17,082 nucleotides of DNA from Limnohabitans sp. (GCA_030729445.1 JANQXJ010000182.1:1-17082); one strand, 5' to 3'; positions 7,186 through 14,237 are shown, numbered from the stretch's first letter. Numbers and translations are program-made. Notes: generated by a model from the letters alone, not told the origin.

Positions 7186-9318
7186 ATGACGACACAAAAT
7201 TTGCTGGTTGAATTGTTTGTGGAAGAGCTGCCACCCAAGGCGCTCAACAAATTGGGCGCTGCCTTCTCGGGCGTGTTGGCCGAACAACTCAAGGCGCAAG
7301 GCCTGGCCGCTGCCGATGCGGTGGTGACGGCTTTTGCCTCGCCCCGCCGCCTGGCCGCGCATGTGACCGGCGTGCTGGCGCAGGCCGCTGACAAGGCGGT
7401 GCAACAAAAGCTGATGCCCGTGGCTGTGGGCCTGGACGCAGCGGGCAATGCAACACCTGCCTTGCTGAAAAAACTGCAAGCTCTGGGCGCCGACGTGAGC
7501 GACCCGGCTGCGGCCGTGGCGGCGCTCAAGCGCGCCCCGGATGGCAAGGCCGAAGCCTTGTTTTACGACAGCGTGGTCAAGGGCGCGACCTTGGCCGCTG
7601 GCCTGCAAAAGGCGCTCGATGAAGCCTTGGCCAAGTTGCCGATTCCCAAAGTTATGCAATACCAGCTGGAGACCGATTGTGAGTTGCCCGGCTGGAGCAG
7701 CGTGAACTTTGTGCGCCCCGCGCACAGCCTGATCGCCCTGCACGGCAACGCCGTGGTGCCGGTCAAGGCGCTGGGCCTGACCGCTGGTCACAGCACCCAA
7801 GGTCACCGCTTTGAAGCCAAATTCTCGCCCGTGGTGTTGCAACATGCCGACCAATACGCCGAGACTTTGAAGAACGATGGCTCGGTCATCGCCAGCTTTG
7901 CCGAGCGCCGTGCCGAGATCGTGCGTCAGCTGAAAGCGGCGGCTGCCTTGGTGGGTGGTGGTTGCCAACCGATCGAAGACGAAGCCTTACTCGACGAAGT
8001 GACCGCGCTGGTTGAGCGCCCCAATGTGCTGACCTGCCAGTTCGAGACCGAGTTCCTGGGCGTGCCGCAAGAGTGCCTGATCCTCACGATGAAGGCCAAC
8101 CAGAAATACTTCCCGCTGATCGATGCGTCGGGCAAGCTGACGAACCGCTTCTTGGTGGTGAGCAACATCAGCCCCGACGACGCTTCGTTGGTGATCGGTG
8201 GCAACGAGCGCGTGGTGCGCCCGCGTCTGGCCGATGCCAAATTCTTCTTTGACCAGGACCGCAAAAAGACGCTCGAATCCCGCGTCGAAGGCTTGTCCAA
8301 AGTGGTCTACCACAACAAGCTGGGCACACAAGGCGAGCGCATGGCGCGGGTTTGCGCCATTGCCAAAGCCATCGGCCAGCAAGTGGGCGGCGATGCGCTG
8401 GCGCAGCAAGCTGAGCAGGCAGCCCGCCTGGCCAAGACCGACTTGCTGACCGACATGGTGGGCGAATTCCCCGAGTTGCAGGGCATCATGGGCGGCTACT
8501 ACGCCCGCCACGACGGCCTGTCCACCGAAGTGGCCGAAGCCATCGAAGACCATTACAAACCGCGCTTTGCGGGCGACGACCTGCCGCGCAACAACGTCGG
8601 CTTGGTGGTGGCGCTGGCCGACAAATTGGAAACCCTGGTCGGCATGTTCGGCATCGGCAATGTGCCCACGGGCGACAAAGACCCGTTTGCGCTGCGCCGT
8701 CACGCTTTGGGTGTGGTCCGCATGCTGGTTGAAAAAGACGTGGCGCTGGGCTTGCCCGAATTGCTGGCCTTGTCGACGCCCGTGTTCGGCGACAAGATTT
8801 CTGGCGGCGCGGAAGCCTTGATCGACTTCATCTACGACCGCTTGTCGGGCAGCCTGCGCGAGCAAGGCTTCAGCGCCCAAGAGGTCGATGCCGTCATGGC
8901 CCTGCGCCCAGCCCGTTTGGGTCAGGTCAGTCAATTCCTGTCGGCCGTGCGCGCCTTTGCCGCCTTGCCCGAGAGCCCCGCATTGGCGGCCGCCAACAAG
9001 CGCATCGGCAACATCCTGAAAAAAGCCGGTGAGGTGGACGCCCACGTCAACCCGGCGCTGCTGCAGGAAGATGCCGAAAAAGGCCTGTACGCTGTCATGC
9101 AAAAGCTGCTGCCCGAATCCGAGGCGCAGTTCAAAGCGGGCGACTACACCGCCAGCCTGCAAACCCTGGCTGCGCTGCGCGCGCCGGTGGACGCTTTCTT
9201 TGACGACGTGATGGTCAACGCCGAAGAAATGGACCTGCGCCTGAACCGCCAAGGCCTGCTCAAGTCGCTGCATGTGGCCATGAACCGCGTGGCCGATTTG
9301 TCGCGTCTGGCGGCTTGA
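7186..9318 (+). CDS. glyS: Glycyl-tRNA synthetase, beta subunit
   Basis: GlyS is the tRNA-binding partner of GlyQ. The 710-residue protein begins with the hallmark NLLVELFVEELPPKAL and contains conserved segments such as LTMKANQKYFPL, NRFLVVSNI, VRPRLADAKFFFDQD and KVVYHNKLGTQGERMAR. An HD-like region holds LTDMVGEFPELQGIMGGYYA, and NVPTGDKDPFALRR follows. The C-terminal part (about 580-700) resembles the DALR anticodon-binding domain, including FFDDVMVN. The length is slightly above the 689 residues of E. coli GlyS. It starts 11 bases after glyQ with a strong ribosome site and precedes gmhB by 20 bases. No frameshift or missing motif was seen. Confidence 0.97.
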   Translation: MTTQNLLVELFVEELPPKALNKLGAAFSGVLAEQLKAQGLAAADAVVTAFASPRRLAAHVTGVLAQAADKAVQQKLMPVAVGLDAAGNATPALLKKLQALGADVSDPAAAVAALKRAPDGKAEALFYDSVVKGATLAAGLQKALDEALAKLPIPKVMQYQLETDCELPGWSSVNFVRPAHSLIALHGNAVVPVKALGLTAGHSTQGHRFEAKFSPVVLQHADQYAETLKNDGSVIASFAERRAEIVRQLKAAAALVGGGCQPIEDEALLDEVTALVERPNVLTCQFETEFLGVPQECLILTMKANQKYFPLIDASGKLTNRFLVVSNISPDDASLVIGGNERVVRPRLADAKFFFDQDRKKTLESRVEGLSKVVYHNKLGTQGERMARVCAIAKAIGQQVGGDALAQQAEQAARLAKTDLLTDMVGEFPELQGIMGGYYARHDGLSTEVAEAIEDHYKPRFAGDDLPRNNVGLVVALADKLETLVGMFGIGNVPTGDKDPFALRRHALGVVRMLVEKDVALGLPELLALSTPVFGDKISGGAEALIDFIYDRLSGSLREQGFSAQEVDAVMALRPARLGQVSQFLSAVRAFAALPESPALAAANKRIGNILKKAGEVDAHVNPALLQEDAEKGLYAVMQKLLPESEAQFKAGDYTASLQTLAALRAPVDAFFDDVMVNAEEMDLRLNRQGLLKSLHVAMNRVADLSRLAA

Positions 9319-9338
9319 TCGCCTGAGCCTGCCAGCCC

Positions 9339-9920
9339 ATGAACACCCACTTGAAACTGGTCATCTTGGACCGCGATGGCACCATCAACCGGGCCAGTGA
9401 CGAGTTTGTCAAATCACCTGAGGAGTGGCACCCTTTGCCGGGCTCGCTGGAGGCGATCAGCCGCCTGAGTCACGCAGGTTTTCATGTGGTGGTGGCGACC
9501 AACCAGTCGGGTATCGGGCGGGGCTTGTTCGACATGGCGGCCCTCAATTCGGTGCATGCCCGCATGCTCAAGTCATTGTCGGCAGTGGGGGGGCGCATCG
9601 ACGCGATTTTTTACTGCCCCCATTCGCCGGACGAAGGCTGCGCTTGCCGCAAGCCCGAGCCCGGTTTGCTCTTTCAAATACAGGAGCGTTACGGTGTGAG
9701 CTTGACCGGCGTGCCGTATGTGGGAGACAGCCTGCGTGACATGCAAGCGGCCGAGACCGTAGGCTGTGTGCCGCACCTGGTGCGTACGGGGCGGTACCCC
9801 GATGTGACGGCCTTGACTTTGCCTCCCGCATTTCCCGTGGGCACGCAAGTGCACGCCGACTTGGCTGATTTTGTGGGTCACCTGCTGGGTGAAGCCGCTG
9901 CGGCCAGAGCCCTTTCCTGA
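9339..9920 (+). CDS. gmhB: D-glycero-beta-D-manno-heptose 1,7-bisphosphate 7-phosphatase
   Basis: GmhB removes the 7-phosphate from heptose 1,7-bisphosphate in the ADP-heptose pathway that supplies the LPS inner core. The 193-residue cytoplasmic HAD phosphatase has the nucleophile and acid/base aspartates D11 and D13 in DRDGT, motif II threonine/asparagine in ATNQSGIGRG (53-62), lysine K105 and the motif IV aspartate in VGDS (D130). The zinc site typical of GmhB is present as C93, H95, C101 and C103 (CPHSPDEGCAC). The ATG at 9339 places DxDGT at the usual distance from the N-terminus. It sits 20 bases after glyS and 27 before plsC, inside the same operon-like run. A histidinol-phosphatase-like role is possible but less likely outside a his operon. 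Confidence 0.92.
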   Translation: MNTHLKLVILDRDGTINRASDEFVKSPEEWHPLPGSLEAISRLSHAGFHVVVATNQSGIGRGLFDMAALNSVHARMLKSLSAVGGRIDAIFYCPHSPDEGCACRKPEPGLLFQIQERYGVSLTGVPYVGDSLRDMQAAETVGCVPHLVRTGRYPDVTALTLPPAFPVGTQVHADLADFVGHLLGEAAAARALS

Positions 9921-9947
9921 TTTGCTTTTACCGAGTTTCAGCGCCGT

Positions 9948-10721
9948 ATGAACTTCATCCGCTCTCTGGTCCATGTGTTGTGGATGGCCCTCACCGTCAT
10001 CCCTTGGGCGCTGTTTGTGGTGTTGATTTCTTACTTTGTCAGCAGCACCCGCTTGTATTGGGTTTGTGTGGGCTGGTTGCGTTTGGCGGTGAACAGCGGC
10101 ACCTGGATTTTGGGCATCCAAAACCGCATCCAGGGCATGGAGAACCTGCCCCTGGGCACCAAGGACCCCGCTGTTTTGTTGGTCAAACACCAGTCAACCT
10201 GGGAGACCTTTGTGATGCCGGTCATCATGCCGCACCCGCTGGCCTATGTGTTCAAGAAAGAGCTGCTGCATGTGCCTTTCTTTGGCTGGGCCATGGGCCG
10301 CTTGGACATGATCCACATCGACCGCAAGCAACGCTCACGCGCCTTCGCCAAGGTGGTGCAGCAAGGCCGCCGCCTCATGCAAGAAGGCGTTTGGGTCATC
10401 ATGTTCCCCGAAGGCACACGCATCCCCCGTGGCCAAAAAGGCGAGTACAAAAGCGGAGGCGCACGCTTAGCCATTGCGGCCGGTGTGCCCGTCATCCCGA
10501 TTGCCGTGACCTCGGCGCGTTGCTGGCCCACACGGGCCTTCGTCAAAACGCCGGGTGTGGTGGACATTTCGATTGGTCGCGCCATTTCGAGCGAAGGCCG
10601 CAGCGCCGAAGAGTTGATGCTGGAGGTCGAAACCTGGATCGAGTCTGAAATGCACCGACTCGACCCTGAGGCTTATCCTCGGCCTCACCCCCAGGCCAAC
10701 CCCACTGCCTCCGGGCATTGA
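9948..10721 (+). CDS. plsC: 1-acyl-sn-glycerol-3-phosphate acyltransferase (PlsC-like)
   Basis: PlsC enzymes acylate lysophosphatidic acid to phosphatidic acid at the inner membrane in phospholipid synthesis. The 257-residue protein has an N-terminal membrane segment (about 7-32, WMALTVIPWALFVVLISYF). The acyltransferase block I is HQSTWE (81-86), and the glycerol-phosphate-binding FPEGTR block is at 153-158, followed by KSGGARLAIAAGVPVIPIAV. Block I ends in Glu rather than the usual Asp of HX4D, as discussed in the findings. The last 15 residues are Pro-rich and probably disordered. It follows gmhB by 27 bases. The symbol is by family; another lysophospholipid acceptor cannot be excluded. 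Confidence 0.85.
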   Translation: MNFIRSLVHVLWMALTVIPWALFVVLISYFVSSTRLYWVCVGWLRLAVNSGTWILGIQNRIQGMENLPLGTKDPAVLLVKHQSTWETFVMPVIMPHPLAYVFKKELLHVPFFGWAMGRLDMIHIDRKQRSRAFAKVVQQGRRLMQEGVWVIMFPEGTRIPRGQKGEYKSGGARLAIAAGVPVIPIAVTSARCWPTRAFVKTPGVVDISIGRAISSEGRSAEELMLEVETWIESEMHRLDPEAYPRPHPQANPTASGH

Positions 10722-10738
10722 AACCAGCGGGGGCCAGC

Positions 10739-11668
10739 ATGCGCGCGCCTTTGCAGTTTGTGCTGGACTTTTTCACCGGGGGTGACCCGGTGCAGCCCAC
10801 AACCCTTCCTTCATCGCCACCCAAAGTCTTGGTGCCTCCCGCGACGGACGCCCAGTCTGTCGCGCCCCCCTCGAGCTCAGGTGCTTTTGAAGGGTCCCAG
10901 CCCCAAACTGACGCCAGCCCTTGGGGCTTCACCCACCCCGCCGCCAACCGTCATGCCCAGTTGCAGGGTGTCATGGTGTCATTCAGGTTGGAGCGCTCGC
11001 GGCGCAAGAGCATCGGTTTTTTGGTGGGGGCCGATGGTCTGGTGGTGCGCGCGCCGGGATGGGTGCCGCTGCGCGAGGTGGACGCCGCAGTGCAGGAAAA
11101 AGCAGCCTGGATCGTGGCCAAACTGCAGCAGTTCAAAGAGCGGCAGACCGAACAGTTTCAAAAAGCCATCGAGTGGCGGCACGGCGCTGAGGTGCCTTTT
11201 TTGGGGCGCACAGTGCAGCTGTGTGTGCTTGAGCGCGGTGTGGGGCGTGTGCATGGGCAAGACTTGGCACCCGAGCAGGTGCTGCCCGTGACGGTGCCAC
11301 CCGGTGCCACGGTGACCCAGGTGCGCGACGCGGCCCAGGCGTGGCTCAAAAAACAAGCCAAGGCCTTGTTTGAAGCGCGGCTGCACCACTTCGCACCGCT
11401 CTTGGGTGTGCGTTGGCAAAAGCTCAGCCTGTCGAGCGCCAGCACACGCTGGGGCAGTGCACGCACCGATGGGCACATCCGCCTGAACTGGCGACTGATC
11501 CACCTGCCGATCAGCCAGATCGACTACGTGGTGGTGCACGAGCTGGCTCACCTGCGCGAGATGAACCACAGCCCGCGTTTTTGGGAAACCGTGGGCGAGG
11601 TCATGCCCGACTACGCCCAGCGCCGCAAAGCCTTGCGCCAAGCCCCGGTGGACCTTAAAGAAGACTGA
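10739..11668 (+). CDS. YgjP-like M48-type zinc metallopeptidase
   Basis: The 309-residue protein matches the YgjP/DUF45 group of gluzincin-like peptidases. The zinc motif is HELAH (267-271) with a probable third ligand H277 in MNHSPRFW. The family block SSASTRWGS...GHIRLNWRLIHLP lies at 232-257, and the basic LERSRRKSIGF block at about 84-94. The first 70 residues are Pro/Ser-rich, low-complexity and probably disordered; the conserved domain begins near residue 75. No signal peptide is evident, so it is probably cytoplasmic. Substrates are unknown. I chose ATG 10739, preceded by GGGGG at 10729-10733. An in-frame TTG at 10718 that overlaps the plsC stop is an alternative. It is the last gene of the corC-to-peptidase run. 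Confidence 0.82.
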   Translation: MRAPLQFVLDFFTGGDPVQPTTLPSSPPKVLVPPATDAQSVAPPSSSGAFEGSQPQTDASPWGFTHPAANRHAQLQGVMVSFRLERSRRKSIGFLVGADGLVVRAPGWVPLREVDAAVQEKAAWIVAKLQQFKERQTEQFQKAIEWRHGAEVPFLGRTVQLCVLERGVGRVHGQDLAPEQVLPVTVPPGATVTQVRDAAQAWLKKQAKALFEARLHHFAPLLGVRWQKLSLSSASTRWGSARTDGHIRLNWRLIHLPISQIDYVVVHELAHLREMNHSPRFWETVGEVMPDYAQRRKALRQAPVDLKED

Positions 11669-11727
11669 GGCTTGGCAGCCAACCTGACTCTGCAGACCCC
11701 TCAAGTCTCGGTTTCGTGTCTTTACCC

Positions 11728-11881
11728 TGTCATCCCGGCCTTGAGCCGGGAACCATTGCAAGCACCAGGTGATTGCAAAGGGCCGTGGAGCGCACTGGAT
11801 CCCGGGTCTTCGCCCGGGATGACAAAGTTTCAACGATGTTTCAGCCGCATCGGTCACCCCGGGTCATCGCCCGGGATGACA
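11728..11881. repeat. Cluster of three GTCATCCCGG-type palindromic hairpins
   Basis: The 259-base gap between two convergent genes (11669-11927) holds three related hairpins. They are CCCGGC-CTTGA-GCCGGG (11734-11750), ATCCCGGG-TCTTCG-CCCGGGAT (11799-11820), and GTCACCCCGGG-TCATCG-CCCGGGATGAC (11854-11880, one mismatch). The first begins with TGTCATCCCGG (11728-11738) and the second ends with its exact inverse complement (11814-11824), so the first two also form the ends of a 97-bp inverted unit. The second and third share CCCGGGATGACAAA. This is the style of dispersed REP-like repeats seen in many proteobacteria. No T-tract follows, so they are not classic terminators, though they could stop Rho-dependent or read-through transcripts. 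Confidence 0.75.
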
Positions 11882-11927
11882 AATGCTTCATGGATGCTTC
11901 AACAAAGAGTGCAGGATGGGCTTGCCA

Positions 11928-13052
11928 TCAGGCCGAGTTGTTGCTGAACCGGATCAAATCATCGGCCCCGCGTTCGCGGCGCATCTGGCCGGACAGCCAA
12001 AGCAAATTCAGGTGCGCCACGGCTTCGCCCAAGGCAAAGGTGGTCTGGTGCACATCCAGGGGGCGCTTGAACAGCACAGGCAAGAGCTCGTGTGCGCAGC
12101 ACGCCTGCGCGCTGCAAGCTTGCAGCAGCTCGGCCAGGCGCTCGGCGTGGTGCAACTTCAGTTGCGCAATGCGCGTGGCCGCGCCCTGGAAAGGCCGTCC
12201 GTGCGATGGCAGCACCAAGGTGGTGTCGGGCAGCTGAGCCATTTTTTCCAGTGAGTCCAGGAACCACTGCAGTGGGTTGCCATCGGGCTCCATGGCGTAG
12301 ACGCTGACGTTGGTGGAAATGGATGGCAGCAGCATGTCGCCACTGATCAGCAACTGCTGTTGTGCATCGAGCAAAGCCATGTGTTCGGGCGAGTGGCCGT
12401 AACCGCTGATGCACTGCCAAAGGCGCTCGCCGATGCGCACTTGCATGCCCGCCATCAAGCGTACATAAGCGCCAGGGATCTGGGGCACCATGCTGGGGTA
12501 ATAACCTACCCGCGCCTGCACCTGCGCCAGTTCTTCGGCTTGGTTCCAGCCATGCGACTTGAAAAAAGCCACCGTGGGCGCACCGCCAAAATTGGACAGT
12601 CCGCTGCAAGCCAGCAGGGCCGACTGGTATTCGCTGGTGCTCATCCACAGCGGCGCTTGCCAGCGCTCGCACAGCCAGTGCGCCAAGCCCATGTGGTCGG
12701 GGTGCATGTGGGTGACCAGCACGCGCAAGATGGGCAGGCCCTGCAGCACTTGCGCCTCCACGTCTTTCCAGGCTTGGCGTGTCGCCGGGTTGTCGATGCC
12801 ACAGTCCACGGCGGTCCAGCCTTCACGCAGCACGTCCGGCTGGGCGGGGTCGGGAAGACGGTCGCGCAGCAGCCACAGGTTGATGTGGTTGAGCGCAAAG
12901 GGCAGGCCCATGCGCAGCCAGAAAACACCGGGCGCCACCTCGATGGCATCGCCCGTGGGGGGCAGTTGCTCCGCCATGGGGTACTGCAAGGGCGTGCCGT
13001 CGACGCGGGCGCTGGGGGCTGGCATCACGCGGTCTGTGAGCAAAGTGGACAT
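11928..13052 (-). CDS. MBL-fold metallo-hydrolase divergent from the MerR regulator
   Basis: The 374-residue protein has the metallo-beta-lactamase HMHPDH motif at residues 115-120, and further likely ligands H220 (GHSPEH), D239 (ISGDM) and H284 (PSHGRP). A C-terminal segment (about 292-365) looks like the helical extension found in LACTB2-like hydrolases. It has no signal peptide and is probably cytoplasmic. It does not closely resemble the shorter MBL protein at the left end of the window. The substrate is unknown; a CoA-thioester or lactone is a reasonable guess from context only. It is transcribed away from the MerR-family regulator, and a 24-bp palindrome lies in the shared promoter region, so co-regulation with the leucine cluster is likely. 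No Shine-Dalgarno is seen before the ATG at 13052; M10 or M26 are possible alternative starts. Confidence 0.83.
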   Translation of the reverse strand: MSTLLTDRVMPAPSARVDGTPLQYPMAEQLPPTGDAIEVAPGVFWLRMGLPFALNHINLWLLRDRLPDPAQPDVLREGWTAVDCGIDNPATRQAWKDVEAQVLQGLPILRVLVTHMHPDHMGLAHWLCERWQAPLWMSTSEYQSALLACSGLSNFGGAPTVAFFKSHGWNQAEELAQVQARVGYYPSMVPQIPGAYVRLMAGMQVRIGERLWQCISGYGHSPEHMALLDAQQQLLISGDMLLPSISTNVSVYAMEPDGNPLQWFLDSLEKMAQLPDTTLVLPSHGRPFQGAATRIAQLKLHHAERLAELLQACSAQACCAHELLPVLFKRPLDVHQTTFALGEAVAHLNLLWLSGQMRRERGADDLIRFSNNSA

Positions 13053-13083
13053 GCGTCAGGGGCTTTGGGTTAGCATTCGGGCG

Positions 13084-13107
13084 TTTGACGTTAACGTTAA
13101 CGTCAAA
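13084..13107. promoter_or_regulatory. Perfect 24-bp palindrome, probable LiuR-type operator 1
   Basis: The left half TTTGACGTTAAC (13084-13095) is followed directly by its exact reverse complement GTTAACGTCAAA (13096-13107). It lies in the 128-base region between the divergent MBL hydrolase and MerR-family genes. The inner 22 bases differ at only two positions from a second palindrome before the thioesterase gene. The left TTGACG could serve as a -35 for the regulator gene (17 bases to GATGAA, a weak -10). The natural reading is a binding site for the adjacent regulator, giving autoregulation. Confidence 0.75.
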
Positions 13108-13165
13108 GATGAATTTTCATTGTAGGGGCGGGTTTTTTGCAGGCCTGTCCCGGTTGCGCAAGCTC

Positions 13166-13171
13166 AGGGGA
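13166..13171 (+). promoter_or_regulatory. Ribosome binding site of the MerR-family gene
   Basis: AGGGGA ends nine bases before the ATG at 13181. It supports this start, which also gives the normal MerR N-terminus, over an in-frame extension to 13085 that would begin inside the operator. Confidence 0.65.
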
Positions 13172-13180
13172 CCCCACGCC

Positions 13181-13585
13181 ATGGCGAACACGTACACGAT
13201 CAGCGATCTGGCCCAGGAATTTGACCTGACCACCCGTGCTATTCGTTTTTACGAAGACATGGGCCTGCTCGAGCCCGAGCGTTCCGGCCCGGGTGGACGC
13301 AACCGCGTGTACTCCTCGCGTGACCGCACCCGCCTCAAACTCACCTTGCGGGCCAAGCGCCTGGGCCTGTCGCTCAATGAGGCCAAAGACCTGATTGACA
13401 TGTACGACAGCCCCCGAGACACAGTGCCACAGCTCAAAAAATTCCTGGTGGTGTTGGCCGAACACCGCCAGCAACTGGAGTCGCAGCTGGCCGACCTGGA
13501 GGCCACGCTGGACGAGGTCAAAACCCACGAAAAGGAAACCCGCAGCTTGCTGACCAAGGCCAACAAGGCGGGGGCTGGCGCCTGA
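13181..13585 (+). CDS. liuR: MerR-family regulator, LiuR-like
   Basis: The 134-residue protein is a small MerR-type regulator. The winged helix-turn-helix covers residues 1-72, with YTISDLAQEFDLTTRAIRFYED (5-26) as the recognition HTH and GGRNRVYSSRDRTRL (38-52) as the wing region. Residues about 80-125 are a long heptad-rich helix for the antiparallel dimer coiled coil. No cysteine or other metal-binding cluster is present, so it is not a metal or redox sensor of the MerR/SoxR kind. The sequence style and the downstream isovaleryl-CoA dehydrogenase fit LiuR, the regulator of branched-chain amino acid breakdown in proteobacteria. The effector would be a pathway acyl-CoA, which is inference. 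It is divergent from the MBL hydrolase, with a palindrome upstream of it and another downstream. Confidence 0.8.
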   Translation: MANTYTISDLAQEFDLTTRAIRFYEDMGLLEPERSGPGGRNRVYSSRDRTRLKLTLRAKRLGLSLNEAKDLIDMYDSPRDTVPQLKKFLVVLAEHRQQLESQLADLEATLDEVKTHEKETRSLLTKANKAGAGA

Positions 13586-13627
13586 CAGCGTGGCGTGGCG
13601 GAGGGTCAGGACAGGCCCGAGTTTTGG

Positions 13628-13649
13628 TTGACGTTGACGTAAACGTCAA
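13628..13649. promoter_or_regulatory. 22-bp imperfect palindrome, probable LiuR-type operator 2
   Basis: The arms TTGACGTTGAC (13628-13638) and GTAAACGTCAA (13639-13649) are complementary at 10 of 11 positions. The site differs from operator 1 (13085-13106) at only two of 22 bases. It lies between the regulator gene and the thioesterase gene and covers the spacer of the predicted promoter, which fits repression by a dimeric MerR-family protein. Confidence 0.75.
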
Positions 13650-13656
13650 TTAAAGT
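13628..13656 (+). promoter_or_regulatory. Predicted sigma-70 promoter of the thioesterase-ivd operon
   Basis: TTGACG (13628-13633) matches five of six -35 positions and TAAAGT (13651-13656) four of six -10 positions, with an ideal 17-base spacer that is filled by operator 2. Transcription would start near 13663, leaving a leader of about 24 bases before the GTG at 13687. Confidence 0.6.
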
Positions 13657-13686
13657 CCGGATTTGATTTCAAGCACTGGATGTGAT

Positions 13687-14166
13687 GTGAGCACTGCCCC
13701 CTCTTCAGACCCGTCAACCCTTGCAGCCGGTGCGGCCCAAGACCGTGCAGCCCATGAGCGCGTGGCGCTGAGCCTGGCCCGACAGGGCATGATGAACCAC
13801 TTGGGTGTTCGCCTCTTGTCGGCCACGGTCGGGCAGGTTGAACTGGCGGTGCCCTACAGCGACAAGGTGACCCAGCAGCAAGGGGGGTTTCACGGCGGTG
13901 CCATTGGCGCGCTGGCGGACATCGCCGCCGGTTACGCGGCACTGACCGTGTCGCCAGAAGGGATGGAAGTCACCACCGTGGAGTACAAGATCAACTTCCT
14001 CTCCAACTTTCAAGGCGGCGAGATTCGCGCCACCGGACGCGTCACCAAGGCGGGCAAACGCATCATCGTGACCAGCGCCGAAGTGGTGCACATCAACGAC
14101 AACGGCCAACGCTCGGACTGTGCCGTGATGCAGTCGACGCTGGTGCCTGTGCCCAAAACTTACTAG
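13687..14166 (+). CDS. PaaI-family hotdog-fold thioesterase
   Basis: The 159-residue protein has the hotdog thioesterase signature QQGGFHGGAIGALADIAAGYAA at about 64-85 in two overlapping blocks: HGG at 69-71 and the likely catalytic or substrate-facing D78. Beta strands with VEYKINFLSN and GRVTKAGKRIIVTSAEV follow, as in PaaI-type acyl-CoA thioesterases. It would hydrolyse an acyl-CoA in the cytoplasm; the acyl group is not known. GTG at 13687 was chosen because a TTG in frame at 13663 would coincide with the predicted transcription start. No strong Shine-Dalgarno is visible, so a start further in, such as the Met pair at residues 35-36, cannot be excluded. It is the first gene after operator 2 and precedes ivd by 81 bases. 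Confidence 0.82.
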   Translation: MSTAPSSDPSTLAAGAAQDRAAHERVALSLARQGMMNHLGVRLLSATVGQVELAVPYSDKVTQQQGGFHGGAIGALADIAAGYAALTVSPEGMEVTTVEYKINFLSNFQGGEIRATGRVTKAGKRIIVTSAEVVHINDNGQRSDCAVMQSTLVPVPKTY

Positions 14167-14237
14167 AGCGTTTTGTGTTCAGCGATAAAACCCAACGCAA
14201 GCGCACAAACCTTCAATGCTCAACGCAAAACCCCACA

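Noticed and set aside
7987..9273. A 428-residue minus-strand open frame opposite glyS
   Set aside because: It is antisense to a fully conserved glyS with no frameshift; its composition is that of a shadow frame.
11734..11750. CCCGGC-CTTGA-GCCGGG as a Rho-independent terminator of the peptidase gene
   Set aside because: No T-tract follows on either strand; it fits the repeat family better.
11728..11881. The hairpin repeats as a CRISPR array
   Set aside because: There are only three copies, irregularly spaced and palindromic, with no constant repeat-spacer period and no cas genes.
13053..13083. A sigma-70 promoter for the MBL hydrolase on the minus strand using TTGACG of operator 1 as -35
   Set aside because: At a 17- to 19-base spacing the sequence is GC-rich (such as CGCCCG) and does not resemble a -10.
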